Shown here piece by piece: positions 8,406 to 17,175 of a stretch of DNA of 64,000 nucleotides (the first letter of the stretch is position 1; the number at the start of each line of letters is the position of its first letter). This stretch comes from Xenophilus aerolatus (GTDB lineage: Bacteria; Pseudomonadota; Gammaproteobacteria; Burkholderiales; Burkholderiaceae_C), in the NCBI GenBank assembly GCA_029968055.1, contig JASCNX010000001.1, positions 1 through 64,000 on the forward strand, read 5' to 3'. The notes beneath the pieces were generated by a model. The model worked only from the letters and a program-made list of their open reading frames with translations, was not told the DNA's origin and made no database searches. The position numbers were made by a program, and so were the translations under genes.

Positions 8406-9320
8406 ATGCATGCCAGCATCCTCAAGTACTTCATCGAGGTCGCGAGCTGCGGCTCGGTGCGCAAGGCCTCGGAGCGCCTGTACGTCGCCGCGAGCGCCGT
8501 CAACCGCCAGATCCACAAATTGGAGGACGAACTCGGCGTGGAGTTGTTCGACCGCATGCCCAACGGCCTGCGCCTCAATGTCGCCGGCGAGCGCCTGCTC
8601 AAGCATGCCCAGGAGACGTTGCACCAATACCAGGTCATGCGGACCGAACTCGACGCACTCAAGGGAGAGCGCACCGGCCATGTGAAGGTCGCGGCCATGG
8701 ACTCCTTCTTCGAGGAGCTGCTGCCTTCGGCGGTGGAGGACTTCCTGCAGGTCTTTCCCGCGGTGACATACACCATCACCGCGGTGCAGCCGATGGACGT
8801 GCCGCAGATGGTGATGTCCGGCCAGGTCGACGTGGGCCTGAGCTTCGTGAGCCGGCTGCCCGGCGGTGTGGCCGCCGTGGCGTTGGCGCGGCTGCCTATC
8901 GGGCTGGTGATGCCGCCCGGCCACCCGCTGGCCGGCCATGCCAGCGTCACGCTCAAGGAGTGCGCGCGCTACCCGTTCCTGCGGTCGAGCTCGCACCCCG
9001 TCATCAGTGCGGCGCTGTCGCCGGAGTTCGCGGCCTTCTGGGACGACATGGAGCCCGCGGCCACCTGCAATTCCACGCCGATGCTTAAGCGCTTGATCCG
9101 TGCGGGCAAGGGCATTTCCTGCTTCTCGAAGATCGCCTTCCTCGAGGACCTCAAGCGCGGCGATCTGGTCTGGCGGCCCTTCGACCTGCCCGCGGTTGAC
9201 GAGCTGCAGGTGGGCATCGTGGTGCCGACGCAGCGCGTGCTGCCGCACGTCACCCAGAACTTCGTCGGCCGTCTGGCGCGCCGGCTGACGCAGCTGGAGA
9301 TCGCCGCCAGCGCCGTGTGA
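8406..9320 (+). CDS. LysR-family transcriptional regulator
   Basis: This 304-residue regulator has an N-terminal winged helix (ILKYFIEVASCGSVRKASER, with ASAVNRQIHKLE as the recognition region) and a C-terminal effector domain starting near TGHVKVAAMDS. ATG 8406 directly follows a TTG that could also initiate. It sits 36 bases after the ferredoxin gene in the same direction, so it is probably expressed with the operon and may control it alongside the LacI protein. Dual control of one operon is inferred from position only. Confidence 0.9.
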   Translation: MHASILKYFIEVASCGSVRKASERLYVAASAVNRQIHKLEDELGVELFDRMPNGLRLNVAGERLLKHAQETLHQYQVMRTELDALKGERTGHVKVAAMDSFFEELLPSAVEDFLQVFPAVTYTITAVQPMDVPQMVMSGQVDVGLSFVSRLPGGVAAVALARLPIGLVMPPGHPLAGHASVTLKECARYPFLRSSSHPVISAALSPEFAAFWDDMEPAATCNSTPMLKRLIRAGKGISCFSKIAFLEDLKRGDLVWRPFDLPAVDELQVGIVVPTQRVLPHVTQNFVGRLARRLTQLEIAASAV

Positions 9321-9409
9321 GCCGGTGCCCCTCTTGGGGGAAAGGCCGGCCCCCGAAATTTCCCGCCCATGCGGGCACAGGCAGGGCGCGGCCTGGCCCT
9401 TGGAGGCGC

Positions 9410-10417
9410 TCAGAAGCCGGCCAGCACCACCTTGCCGCGCGAACGGTGGCTCTGCACCAGCGCATGCGCGCGGCGCAGGTTGGCGGCGTTGATGGCGCCG
9501 AAGTGCTCGTTCGCGGTGCTGCGCAGCGTGCCGGCGTCGACCAGCGCCGACACGCGCTCCAGCAGCTCGTGCTGGCGCTGCATGTCGGGCGTGTGGTAGA
9601 GCGAGCGGGTGAACATCAGCTCCCAGTGCAGCGAGATGCTCTTGGACTTCAGCGGCAGGGCGTCCAGCGTGGCAGGGTCGTCGATGAGCGCGATCCGGCC
9701 CTGCGGCTGCAGCGCGGCAACGATCTGCAGGTAGTGCTGGTCGGTGTGGGTGAGGCTGGCCACCATCGACACCTTCGGCAGGCCCGCGCTCTCCAGCTCG
9801 GCGGCGAGCGGCCGGCTGTGGTTGAGCACATGGTGCGCGCCGAGCGACTTCACCCAGTGCGCGGTGTCGGAGCGTGACGCGGTGCCGATCACGGTCAGCT
9901 GCGTGAGCTGCCGCGCCAGCTGCACCAGCACCGAGCCCACCCCACCGGCCGCGCCGACGACGAGCAGGCTCTGGCCCGCGCCGCCGCCCTCGGGCACGCC
10001 GAGGCGGTCGAAGAGCAGTTCCCAGGCCGTGATGGCCGTGAGCGGCAGGGCCGCGGCCTCGGCGGCGCCCAGGCTGCGTGGCTTGTGGCCGACGATGCGC
10101 TCGTCCACCAGGTGGTACTCGCTGTTGCTGCCGGGTCGGTCGATGGCGCCGGCATAGAACACCTCGTCGCCCGGCTTGAACAGCGTCACCTCGGCGCCCA
10201 CGGCATGCACCGTGCCCACCGCGTCCCAGCCCAGCACGCGCGGGGCCGTCACGGGCGAGTTCATGCGCACCTTGGTGTCGACCGGGTTCACCGACACCGC
10301 CTGCACCTGCACCAGCAGGTCGCGCGGGCCGGGCAGCGGCATGGCCAGGTCGATGTCGACGAGCGCGGCCGGGTCGTCGATGGACAGACCGTGCTGGGTG
10401 TAGGCGATGGCTTTCAT
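9410..10417 (-). CDS. Zinc-type alcohol dehydrogenase-like / quinone oxidoreductase (MDR)
   Basis: This 335-residue member of the medium-chain dehydrogenase/reductase superfamily has a GroES-like N-terminal half and a Rossmann half with VVGAAGGVGSVLVQLA. The structural zinc cysteine cluster is absent, so it groups with NADPH-quinone or enone reductases despite the common family name. The start MKAIAYTQHG at 10417 fits the family, with GGAG about 6 bases upstream. The frame extends upstream but without similarity. It is divergent from the LysR gene at 10522, which is its probable regulator. Confidence 0.88.
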   Translation of the reverse strand: MKAIAYTQHGLSIDDPAALVDIDLAMPLPGPRDLLVQVQAVSVNPVDTKVRMNSPVTAPRVLGWDAVGTVHAVGAEVTLFKPGDEVFYAGAIDRPGSNSEYHLVDERIVGHKPRSLGAAEAAALPLTAITAWELLFDRLGVPEGGGAGQSLLVVGAAGGVGSVLVQLARQLTQLTVIGTASRSDTAHWVKSLGAHHVLNHSRPLAAELESAGLPKVSMVASLTHTDQHYLQIVAALQPQGRIALIDDPATLDALPLKSKSISLHWELMFTRSLYHTPDMQRQHELLERVSALVDAGTLRSTANEHFGAINAANLRRAHALVQSHRSRGKVVLAGF

Positions 10418-10521
10418 GGGAGGCTCCGAAGAGAAGTGGCGGGCGATGGGCGAATGGTGCGGCTTCGTCGCCTGTTCTGGAAGCGGCAAAATCGGACAAC
10501 ACTTTCATTGCCGGAGTGAAG
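10418..10521. promoter_or_regulatory. Divergent promoter region, MDR gene / LysR gene
   Basis: This is a 104-base gap between divergent genes, the usual LysR arrangement. An inverted repeat CGGCAA (10484-10489) and TTGCCG (10508-10513) lies in it, the right arm touching the Shine-Dalgarno GGAG (10513-10516) of the LysR gene. Such a site would fit autoregulation. No strong -35/-10 pair is obvious. Confidence 0.35.
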
Positions 10522-11529
10522 ATGGTCCGCTTCGACGACCTGGCCCTGTTCGACCGCGCGGCGGCGCTGGGCAGCTTTTCCGATGCGGCGCGCGAGGCCG
10601 GCCTGCTGCCCGGCCAGGTCAGCGCCGCCATCCAGCGGCTCGAGCGCGAGCTGGGCATCCGGCTCTTCGCCCGCTCCACGCGCAGCCTGCGCCTGACGGC
10701 CGAGGGCGAGCGCTACCTGCCGCACGCGCGCGCCGCGCTCGACAGCCTGCGCGCCGGGCAGGACGAGCTGCGCGCCGAAGACCCGGAACTGCGCGGCGTG
10801 CTGCAGGTGGCCACGCCCTCCGACCTCGGCCGCAACGTGCTGCTGCCTTGGCTCGCGGCCTTCCGGCGGCAGCACCCGAAGCTGGTGCTGCGCCTGTTCA
10901 TGTCCGACCGGGTGTCGGACGTCTTCAAGGAGCCGATCGACGTCGCGGTGCGCTACGGGCCGCCGCCCGACGCGAGCTTCGTCGCACTGCCGCTCGCGAC
11001 GCTGAACCGGCGCGTGCTGGTGGCCTCGCCCGGCTACGTGCAGCGCTGCGGCCAGCCGGCGTCGGTCGACGAGCTGGCCGGCCACGCCTGCCTGACCTAC
11101 GCGCTGAGCAGCCGCATCCACGACCGCTGGACCTTCTTCGAGGGCGACGAGCGCGTGGTGGCGAACGTGCGCGGACCGATCCAGAGCGACGACGGCGAAC
11201 TCATCCACCGGCTGGCGCTGGACGGCGAGGGCATCGCCTACAAGTCCTGGCTCGACGTCGGCGAGGACGTGCGGGCGGGGCGCCTCGTGCAGCTGCTGCC
11301 GCAACTGCGCGGCGAGGCCGCACCGCTGCACCTCGTGTGCCCGCACCGCGGCCAGTACTCGGCCGCCGTGCAGCAGCTGCACGCGCTGCTGCGGCAGCGC
11401 TGCGAGGCGATGGTCGCCGCGCTCCCGTCGCCGGCCGCCGCGGCGCCTGCGCGCAAGACGACGCGGCGACCCGGTGCCGGCGTGCCGCGCGTGGCGGCAC
11501 GACAATCGCGCAAGCCATCCAGAACCTGA
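10522..11529 (+). CDS. LysR-family transcriptional regulator
   Basis: This 335-residue protein has the LysR winged helix at residues 1-60 (LALFDRAAALGSFSDAAREA) and a substrate-binding domain of the subtype that starts LRGVLQVATPSDLGRN. The C-terminus has about 40 extra Ala/Arg/Pro-rich residues. ATG 10522 is chosen with GGAG 5 bases upstream; GTG 10516 would add two residues. It is divergent from the MDR oxidoreductase, which it probably controls. The dehydrogenase gene follows 16 bases downstream and may be co-transcribed. Confidence 0.9.
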   Translation: MVRFDDLALFDRAAALGSFSDAAREAGLLPGQVSAAIQRLERELGIRLFARSTRSLRLTAEGERYLPHARAALDSLRAGQDELRAEDPELRGVLQVATPSDLGRNVLLPWLAAFRRQHPKLVLRLFMSDRVSDVFKEPIDVAVRYGPPPDASFVALPLATLNRRVLVASPGYVQRCGQPASVDELAGHACLTYALSSRIHDRWTFFEGDERVVANVRGPIQSDDGELIHRLALDGEGIAYKSWLDVGEDVRAGRLVQLLPQLRGEAAPLHLVCPHRGQYSAAVQQLHALLRQRCEAMVAALPSPAAAAPARKTTRRPGAGVPRVAARQSRKPSRT

Positions 11530-11545
11530 ACCAGGAGCCAGACGC

Positions 11546-12433
11546 ATGAGCAGCAGCAGCAAACCTTCCATCGGCATGGTCGGCATCGGCCTGATGGGCC
11601 ACGGCATCGCCACCAACATCGTCAAGCACGGCTACGCGCTCACCGTGCTCGAACATCCGGGCAACCAGCCGCTCGATGCACTCAAGGCCGCGGGGGCGAA
11701 GAGCGTGGCCGGTGCGGCCGAACTGGGTGCCGCCGCCGACATCGTGATCCTCTGCGTGACCGGCTCGCCCCAGGTCGAAGCGGTGCTGCTCGGCGAGGCC
11801 GGTCTGCTGAAGTCGCTCAGGCGTGGCGCGGTGGTCATCGACTGTTCGACGGCCATTCCCTCCTCGACGCTGCGCGTGGCCGAGGCGGTGCGGGCGGCCG
11901 GCGTGCGCTTTCTCGATGCGCCGATGACCCGCACGCCCAAGGAGGCCGCCGAAGGCCGGCTCAACCTGCTGGTGGGCGGCGATGCGGCGCTGTTCGCCGA
12001 GTGCCGCCCGCTGCTGGCCTGCTTCGCCGAGAACATCACCCACACCGGCGGCGTGGGCACGGGCCACAGCATGAAGCTGCTGCACAACTACGTGTCCCTG
12101 GGCACCGTGGCGCTCATCGCCGAGGCAGCCGCCTCTGCGCAGCGCTCGGGCGTCGACCCGCAGGTCTTCGTCGACGTGCTGGCCAAGGGCGGCGGGGGCG
12201 GCGTGGCGCTGGAGCGCCTGAAGCCCTTCATCACCGATCGCGACCCGAACACGCTGCGCTTCGCCATGAGCAATGCACAGAAGGACCTGGGCTACTACAC
12301 CGAGATGGCGCACGACATCGGCGCCGCGCAGGGCATCGCCGATGCGGTGCTCGGCACCTTCGCCCAGGCGGTGCAGGCCGGCGGCGCGCAGCGCTATGTG
12401 CCGGAGCTGGTCGAGTTGCTCGCACGGCGCTGA
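11546..12433 (+). CDS. NAD(P)-dependent 3-hydroxyisobutyrate dehydrogenase family protein
   Basis: This 295-residue beta-hydroxyacid dehydrogenase has the N-terminal Rossmann motif MVGIGLMGHGIATNI, a substrate-binding segment near IDCSTAIPSS, and the catalytic lysine in GTGHSMKLLHNY. Family members oxidise 3-hydroxyisobutyrate, tartronate semialdehyde (reverse reaction) or related acids. ATG 11546 follows CAGGAG with good spacing. It lies right after the LysR gene and converges with the enolase-superfamily gene. Substrate is unassigned; the neighbouring enolase-family gene makes a sugar-acid or hydroxy-acid pathway possible. Confidence 0.88.
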   Translation: MSSSSKPSIGMVGIGLMGHGIATNIVKHGYALTVLEHPGNQPLDALKAAGAKSVAGAAELGAAADIVILCVTGSPQVEAVLLGEAGLLKSLRRGAVVIDCSTAIPSSTLRVAEAVRAAGVRFLDAPMTRTPKEAAEGRLNLLVGGDAALFAECRPLLACFAENITHTGGVGTGHSMKLLHNYVSLGTVALIAEAAASAQRSGVDPQVFVDVLAKGGGGGVALERLKPFITDRDPNTLRFAMSNAQKDLGYYTEMAHDIGAAQGIADAVLGTFAQAVQAGGAQRYVPELVELLARR

Positions 12434-12466
12434 GCGCCCTGGCGCCAGCGGGGCCCAGACACCACA

Positions 12467-13618
12467 TCAGGCCTGCCGCACCGCCTCGGCGATCCGGCCC
12501 GGATCGGGCACGATGCCGATGCCGGGCGCCTCGCCCAGATCGATGCAGCCCGTGCCGTCGAGGTGTGCGAGCGCGGGCGCGAGTGCGGTGCGCAGCGGGT
12601 TCTCGTTGGCATCGACTTCGAGCATGCCGTCGCCACCGGCGGCGGCGAGCAGGTGGCCCGAGGCGAGCAGTCCCACCCCCGCGCCCAGGTAGTGCGGGCA
12701 GTAGCGCAGCCCGGCTGCGCGCGCGCGATGGATCACCGGCCAGTTCGCCGAAATGCCGCCCCACTTGGCCGCGTCGGGCTGAAGCACCGACAGCACGCGC
12801 GCCTGGAGCGCCGCGTCGAAGGCCGTGTCGCCCGCGATGTTCTCGCCCGCGGCCAGCGGAATCGGCGTGTCGGCCTGCAGTGCCTGCCATTCGGACCAGG
12901 GGCGGTCGGCACGCAACGGCTCCTCGAGCCAGTGCAGGCCGTAGGGCGCGAGGCGGGGCGCCATGCGCCGGGCTTCGTCGAGCGTCCAGCCCTGGTTGGC
13001 GTCGGCCATCAGCGGTGTCGCATCGCCCAGCGCACCGCGCATGGCGTCGAGATTGGCCAGATCGCGCGCCTCGCCGAAGCCGATCTTGAGTTTGAAGGCC
13101 CGGTATCCCTCGGCGCGGCAGCGCAGGGCCGTCTGCTCGGGCGCGTCGGGGTTGATGCCGCTCGCGTACACCGGGATGCGGCTGCGCGAGCCGCCCAGGT
13201 GGCGCCACAGCGGCTGGCCGGCGCGGCGTGCACTCAGGTCCCACAGCGCGAGGTCGATGCCCGCGATGGCCTGCGCGATCGGACCCGGCTCGCCCGACTG
13301 GATCGCCAGCACCGCCGTGCGCTGCGACAGGTGATCGAAGGCCGCGACGGGGCCGTCGAAGCGTGCGTTCAGCAGCAGCGGCGCCAACACGGTGTCGATG
13401 AGCCGCGCCCGGTGTTCGGCGCCGCAGCCGGGGAAGTTGCACCACACCTCGCCCCAGCCGAATGCGCCGTCGCTGTCTTCCACGCGCACGAAGAGGGCCG
13501 GCCGGTCGTGCATGGTGCCGAAGGACGTGCGCACCGGCACCTTGATCGGGTAGCGGAACACGCGCGCGTCGATGCGTGCGATGGCCAGGTGTGAGGCGGG
13601 CAGCGTGGGAGCGTTCAT
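12467..13618 (-). CDS. Mandelate racemase / muconate lactonizing enzyme family protein
   Basis: This 383-residue enolase-superfamily enzyme would abstract a proton alpha to a carboxylate. The KxK catalytic motif is FKLKIG (Lys176, Lys178). Metal ligands are Asp206 in MADANQ, Glu232 in WLEEP and Glu259 in AAGEN, with a second-side lysine in DAAKWGG (Lys285). All key residues are present. Its start codon overlaps the stop of the GntR gene by 4 bases, so the two form one minus-strand operon. Likely activities are acid-sugar dehydration, racemisation or cycloisomerisation. Sequence alone does not decide among them. Confidence 0.88.
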   Translation of the reverse strand: MNAPTLPASHLAIARIDARVFRYPIKVPVRTSFGTMHDRPALFVRVEDSDGAFGWGEVWCNFPGCGAEHRARLIDTVLAPLLLNARFDGPVAAFDHLSQRTAVLAIQSGEPGPIAQAIAGIDLALWDLSARRAGQPLWRHLGGSRSRIPVYASGINPDAPEQTALRCRAEGYRAFKLKIGFGEARDLANLDAMRGALGDATPLMADANQGWTLDEARRMAPRLAPYGLHWLEEPLRADRPWSEWQALQADTPIPLAAGENIAGDTAFDAALQARVLSVLQPDAAKWGGISANWPVIHRARAAGLRYCPHYLGAGVGLLASGHLLAAAGGDGMLEVDANENPLRTALAPALAHLDGTGCIDLGEAPGIGIVPDPGRIAEAVRQA

Positions 13619-14370
13619 GGCTTGAGGTTCATCTCGACGTGGATGGCGTCGCCGCGGTAGGTGACTTCGGCGACGTAGATGACGCGCCCGTTCTCGTCAT
13701 GGAAGATGCGGCGCACCTCGGCCACCGGCGAATTGACCGGGATGCCGATCAGGCGCGCGACCTCCATGTCCGCCGTGCCGATGGTCAGCACCTGGTGTGC
13801 ACGGGCGATGGTGAGGCCCTTGAGCGAGATCAGCACCGGGATGATGGTCTCCTCGCGAAAGCGCTTCGGCGCCTTGCGGAACACGCGCTCGTCGATGTGG
13901 ATGTGGATCACGCAGTAAGGCTGTCCGTCGCGCGAATGCACGCGGCGCATGTAGACGTAGCGCTCGGCGGGCATGCCCTCGTCGGGGCGCAGCGCAGGCG
14001 TGTCGGTCGACTCGCCGATGGTGACGATCTGCGGCTCGGTGTCGCGGTACATGCGCGCCAGTTCGTCGAGCGTGGTGACCACGCTGAGCCAGCGCTCGTT
14101 GGCGGGCCGCCCGGTGACGAAGGTGCCACGGCCCTGCTGCGGCGACACGAGCCCATCGCGCGCCAGCAACTCGATGGCCTGGCGCAGCGTGACGCGGGCG
14201 ACGCCGAACTCGGCCATCAGCGCCTCGAGCGAGGGCAGGCGGTGGCCCTGCGGCCAGGTGCCCCGCGCGATGCGCTGGCGCAGCACGTCGGCCACCTGCA
14301 GGTAGCGCGGGATCGGGCTGTCCGAAAAGCGGGCCGCGGGAGCGCTCTCAGGGTTCGACGCACTTGCCAT
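13615..14370 (-). CDS. GntR-family regulator with UTRA domain
   Basis: This 251-residue regulator of the HutC subgroup has a winged helix at about residues 15-85 (IPRYLQVADVLRQRIARG, with ARVTLRQAIELLARDGLV as the recognition region). A UTRA ligand domain follows, ending GDAIHVEMNLKP. MASASN at 14370 is the first sensible start; the longer frame upstream runs into the divergent permease gene. It overlaps the enolase-family gene and faces the ABC importer operon, so it probably controls both directions. HutC-group proteins are usually repressors released by a pathway intermediate. Confidence 0.9.
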   Translation of the reverse strand: MASASNPESAPAARFSDSPIPRYLQVADVLRQRIARGTWPQGHRLPSLEALMAEFGVARVTLRQAIELLARDGLVSPQQGRGTFVTGRPANERWLSVVTTLDELARMYRDTEPQIVTIGESTDTPALRPDEGMPAERYVYMRRVHSRDGQPYCVIHIHIDERVFRKAPKRFREETIIPVLISLKGLTIARAHQVLTIGTADMEVARLIGIPVNSPVAEVRRIFHDENGRVIYVAEVTYRGDAIHVEMNLKP

Positions 14371-14389
14371 GGCGGAACAATCAAAGGTA

Positions 14390-14407
14390 TGGTCTATAGA
14401 ACGACCA
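14390..14407. promoter_or_regulatory. Candidate GntR operator
   Basis: TGGTC at 14390-14394 and GACCA at 14403-14407 form an inverted repeat with an 8-base spacer reading TATAGAAC. It lies in the 112-base divergent gap between the regulator and the permease genes, 20 bases before the regulator start. HutC-type sites are short palindromes in the same size range. This is assigned from position and symmetry only. Confidence 0.45.
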
Positions 14408-14482
14408 ATCGAGTTCGAGCCAATATAGCAGAGCAGGAGCCGCCCCCCGGGTCGCTTCGACGCCTGCCAGGAGACCCAGCCG

Positions 14483-15250
14483 ATGCCCCATCGCCCGGTG
14501 CCCGTGCGCGCCGCCCTCATCCTCGCCCCCTGGGTGCTGTTGCTGCTGCTGTGGTACGGCGTGCGGGCCAGCGGCCTCGTCAACCCGGCACTGGTGCCGG
14601 CGCCGCACCAGGTCGCGGCCAAGTTCGTCGAGCTGATGCAGGACCGCCTGCCGATGGACCTCTGGATGTCCACGCAGCGCGTCTTCGTCGGCGTGGCGCT
14701 GGGGACGCTGCTGGCGGTGCCAGTGGGCTTCTGCCTGGGCTGGTACCGGGGCCTGCGCAGCTTCATCGACCCGGTGATCAACTTCTTCCGCGCGCTGCCG
14801 CCGATCGCGCTGATCCCGCTGGTGATCGTGTACTTCGGCATCGGCGAGGCGGCCAAGACGGTGATCCTCTTCTACGCCTCCTTTTTCGCCGGGGTGATCG
14901 TGATGTACGAGGGCATCGCGCAGATCAGCCCGATCTTCGTGCGCGTCGCCCGCACCCTGGGCGCCAACGACTTCGAGATCTTCGCCAAGGTGATCGTGCC
15001 GCTCACGGTGCCGCACATCCTCACGGCCATCCGTGTCGCGCTGGGTGTGGCCTGGGCCACGCTGGTGGCTTCGGAACTCATCGCGGCCCAGCAGGGGCTG
15101 GGTGCGCTGATCCAGAACGCCTCGGCCTTCTTCCAGCTCGACATCATCTACGTGGGCATCATCTGCATCGGCTTCATCGCGCTCGCGATGGACCTGGTGC
15201 TGCGTGCCGTGAGCCGGCGCCTGGTGGCCTGGCAGGACCGATTGGCATGA
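14483..15250 (+). CDS. ABC transporter permease (SsuC type)
   Basis: This 255-residue inner-membrane protein starts with the hydrophobic segment ALILAPWVLLLLLWYGV and has about six predicted helices. The ATPase-contact loop is near RTLGANDFEIFAKVIVPLTV. CAGGAGAC precedes ATG 14483. Its stop overlaps the ATPase start (ATGA). Together with the next two genes it forms a complete importer, in the order permease, ATPase, binding protein. That order differs from the importer at 1.9-4.6 kb, so this is not a simple tandem copy. Confidence 0.92.
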   Translation: MPHRPVPVRAALILAPWVLLLLLWYGVRASGLVNPALVPAPHQVAAKFVELMQDRLPMDLWMSTQRVFVGVALGTLLAVPVGFCLGWYRGLRSFIDPVINFFRALPPIALIPLVIVYFGIGEAAKTVILFYASFFAGVIVMYEGIAQISPIFVRVARTLGANDFEIFAKVIVPLTVPHILTAIRVALGVAWATLVASELIAAQQGLGALIQNASAFFQLDIIYVGIICIGFIALAMDLVLRAVSRRLVAWQDRLA

Positions 15251-16071
15251 GCGTTTCGGAAACCGACGCACCGGTGCGCGTCGCCTTCAGGGACGTATCG
15301 GTCGAGTTCCCCACTTCGCAAGGGCCGATGCGGGTGCTCGATGGTGTGTCGCTCGACATCCGCCAAGGCGAGTTCGTGTCGATCATCGGCCCTTCCGGCT
15401 GCGGCAAGACCACGCTGATGAACATCCTGGGCGGCTTCGTGCAGCCCACCGGCGGGCAGGTGCTGCTCGACGGCGAGCCCGTGAAGGGGCCAGGGCCTGA
15501 CCGCGGCGTGATCTTCCAGGAGTACGGCGTCTTTCCCTGGCTCACGGTGCGACAGAACATCGCCTTCGGCCTCAAGCTGGCGGGCAACAAGGTGTCGAAG
15601 GCGGAACACGCGACCATCGTCGAGCGCTACATGGGCCTCATGGGCTTGACGGATTTCGCCGACCACTTCCCGAAGCACCTGTCGGGCGGCATGCGCCAGC
15701 GCCTGGCGATCGCGCGCGCCTATGCGGTGCGGCCGCAGTTCCTGCTGATGGACGAGCCCTTCGGCGCGCTCGACGCACAGACCCGCAGCGCCATGCAGGA
15801 CCTGCTGCTCGAGGTGCTGCAGACCGAGGGCAAGACGGTGATGCTGATCACCCACTCGGTCGAGGAGGCGATCTACCTCTCGTCGCGCATCGTCGTCGTG
15901 ACGGCACGGCCGGCGCGCATCCGCACCGTGATCGACGTGCCCTTCGGCTACCCGCGCGGCGAGAACGTGCACGAGGACCCGCGCTTCGTCGAACTGCGCG
16001 CGCAGATCCGCGAACTGGTGATGCAGGAATACGCCGCGCAGGCGCGCCAGGGCGTGCGCCTGTCGGACTGA
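15247..16071 (+). CDS. ABC transporter ATP-binding protein (SsuB/TauB type)
   Basis: This 274-residue ATPase has Walker A GPSGCGKTT near residue 49, signature LSGGMRQRLAIARA, Walker B FLLMDEPFGALD and the switch histidine in LITHSVEEA. It overlaps the permease gene by 4 bases. The C-terminal extension after the Walker region (IDVPFGYPRGENVHEDP) is typical of the nitrate/sulfonate/taurine group. The open frame continues far upstream in antisense to the GntR and enolase-family genes, which is an artefact of high GC. Confidence 0.92.
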   Translation: MSVSETDAPVRVAFRDVSVEFPTSQGPMRVLDGVSLDIRQGEFVSIIGPSGCGKTTLMNILGGFVQPTGGQVLLDGEPVKGPGPDRGVIFQEYGVFPWLTVRQNIAFGLKLAGNKVSKAEHATIVERYMGLMGLTDFADHFPKHLSGGMRQRLAIARAYAVRPQFLLMDEPFGALDAQTRSAMQDLLLEVLQTEGKTVMLITHSVEEAIYLSSRIVVVTARPARIRTVIDVPFGYPRGENVHEDPRFVELRAQIRELVMQEYAAQARQGVRLSD

Positions 16072-16112
16072 CCGTCGCCCCCTTTATTTCCACTGCCAAC
16101 AGGAGACACCCC

Positions 16113-17117
16113 ATGGCCTTGCAGCGCCGAGACTTCATTCGTACCGCCGTCGCGGCGTCCGCCGTGTCGGGCCTGGGGTTCCCCGCCTTCGCCCAATCGC
16201 GCACCAAGGTCAAGGTCGGCTACCTGCACACGCCGGCCGTGGATGGGCAGATCTGGCTGGGTTTGCAGAGCGGCAGCTTCGCCAAGCAGGGGCTGGACCT
16301 GGAGCCGGTGCTGTTCACCACCGGGCTGGAACTGTTCCAGGCCATGATCGGCGGCAGCCTGGATGTGCTGGCCACGGGGGCGGTGCTGTCCAACTTTCCG
16401 GCCCGCGGACAGGGCAAGGTCTTCCTCATCAACGACGTGGAGTACGCCACCGCGCAACTGTGGGTGCGCGAGGACTCGGGCGTGAAGAGCGTCGCCGACC
16501 TCAAGGGCAAGCAGATCTCGACCACCACCGGCACCACGGCGCACGTGTTCCTCGACCGTGCGCTGCGTTCCGCGGGCCTGGACCCGGCCAAGGACGTGCG
16601 GCTGGTCAACCAGCGCATGTCCGAGGCCGTGACCTCGCTCATCTCCGGCGCGGTGCCCGCGGTGGCGCTCTGGGCCCCCTTCGACTCGGTGGTGCGCGGC
16701 AAGCTGCCCGGTGCCCGCAAGATCGTCGATGCCTCGGCCTTCTTCCCGCAGGCGGCCATCGTGGGCGGCTGGGCCGCGCGCAACGACTACTACGAGAAGA
16801 ACAAGGCCGTCCTGGGCAAGCTCATCGCGGGCTGGCTGCCTGCCAATGAGCAGATCGTGGCCAACCCCGAGGCGGCGGCCGAGCAGTTGCAGAAGACCCA
16901 GTACAAGGAGGTGCCGCTGGCCGAATTCAAGGAGCAGTTCAAGGCGTCCAAGTACTACTCCGCGGCCGAGTGGCGTTCCAAGTACGCCGACGGCACGGTG
17001 ACGCAGTGGCTGCAGCAGGTGACGGACTTCTTCGTGCAAAGCGCCAACATCCCGAACGCGCTGAAGGCGCAGCAGTACTTCGATCCGTCGCTGTTCACGG
17101 GTCTGGTCAAGGCGTGA
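16113..17117 (+). CDS. ABC transporter substrate-binding protein (NMT1/SsuA type)
   Basis: This 334-residue periplasmic binding protein has a Tat signal (QRRDFIRTAV at residues 4-13) and a cleavage site after PAFA. The mature part begins TKVKVGYLHTPAVDGQIWLG. AACAGGAGAC precedes ATG 16113. It is the third gene of the importer operon and is followed by the GMC oxidoreductase. The Tat signal suggests export after folding. Ligand unknown, probably an anionic organic compound by family. Confidence 0.9.
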   Translation: MALQRRDFIRTAVAASAVSGLGFPAFAQSRTKVKVGYLHTPAVDGQIWLGLQSGSFAKQGLDLEPVLFTTGLELFQAMIGGSLDVLATGAVLSNFPARGQGKVFLINDVEYATAQLWVREDSGVKSVADLKGKQISTTTGTTAHVFLDRALRSAGLDPAKDVRLVNQRMSEAVTSLISGAVPAVALWAPFDSVVRGKLPGARKIVDASAFFPQAAIVGGWAARNDYYEKNKAVLGKLIAGWLPANEQIVANPEAAAEQLQKTQYKEVPLAEFKEQFKASKYYSAAEWRSKYADGTVTQWLQQVTDFFVQSANIPNALKAQQYFDPSLFTGLVKA

Positions 17118-17175
17118 GCACCGTGGCCCGCAAAGCTGGATTGCACGCCGCGTGCCTGGGCCCATTGGGCACGAG

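Noticed and set aside
9321-9409. Intrinsic terminator between the convergent LysR and MDR genes
   Set aside because: Several short GC stems (4-5 bp) can be drawn, but none is followed by a T-tract on either strand.
6909-10679. A 1256-codon minus-strand open frame across the hydratase, ferredoxin, LysR and MDR genes
   Set aside because: It crosses several well-supported genes in another frame and has no recognisable domain.
3748-17117. The two SsuABC-type importers as a recent tandem duplication
   Set aside because: Gene order differs (binding protein-ATPase-permease against permease-ATPase-binding protein), and the protein sequences differ widely in signal and loop regions.
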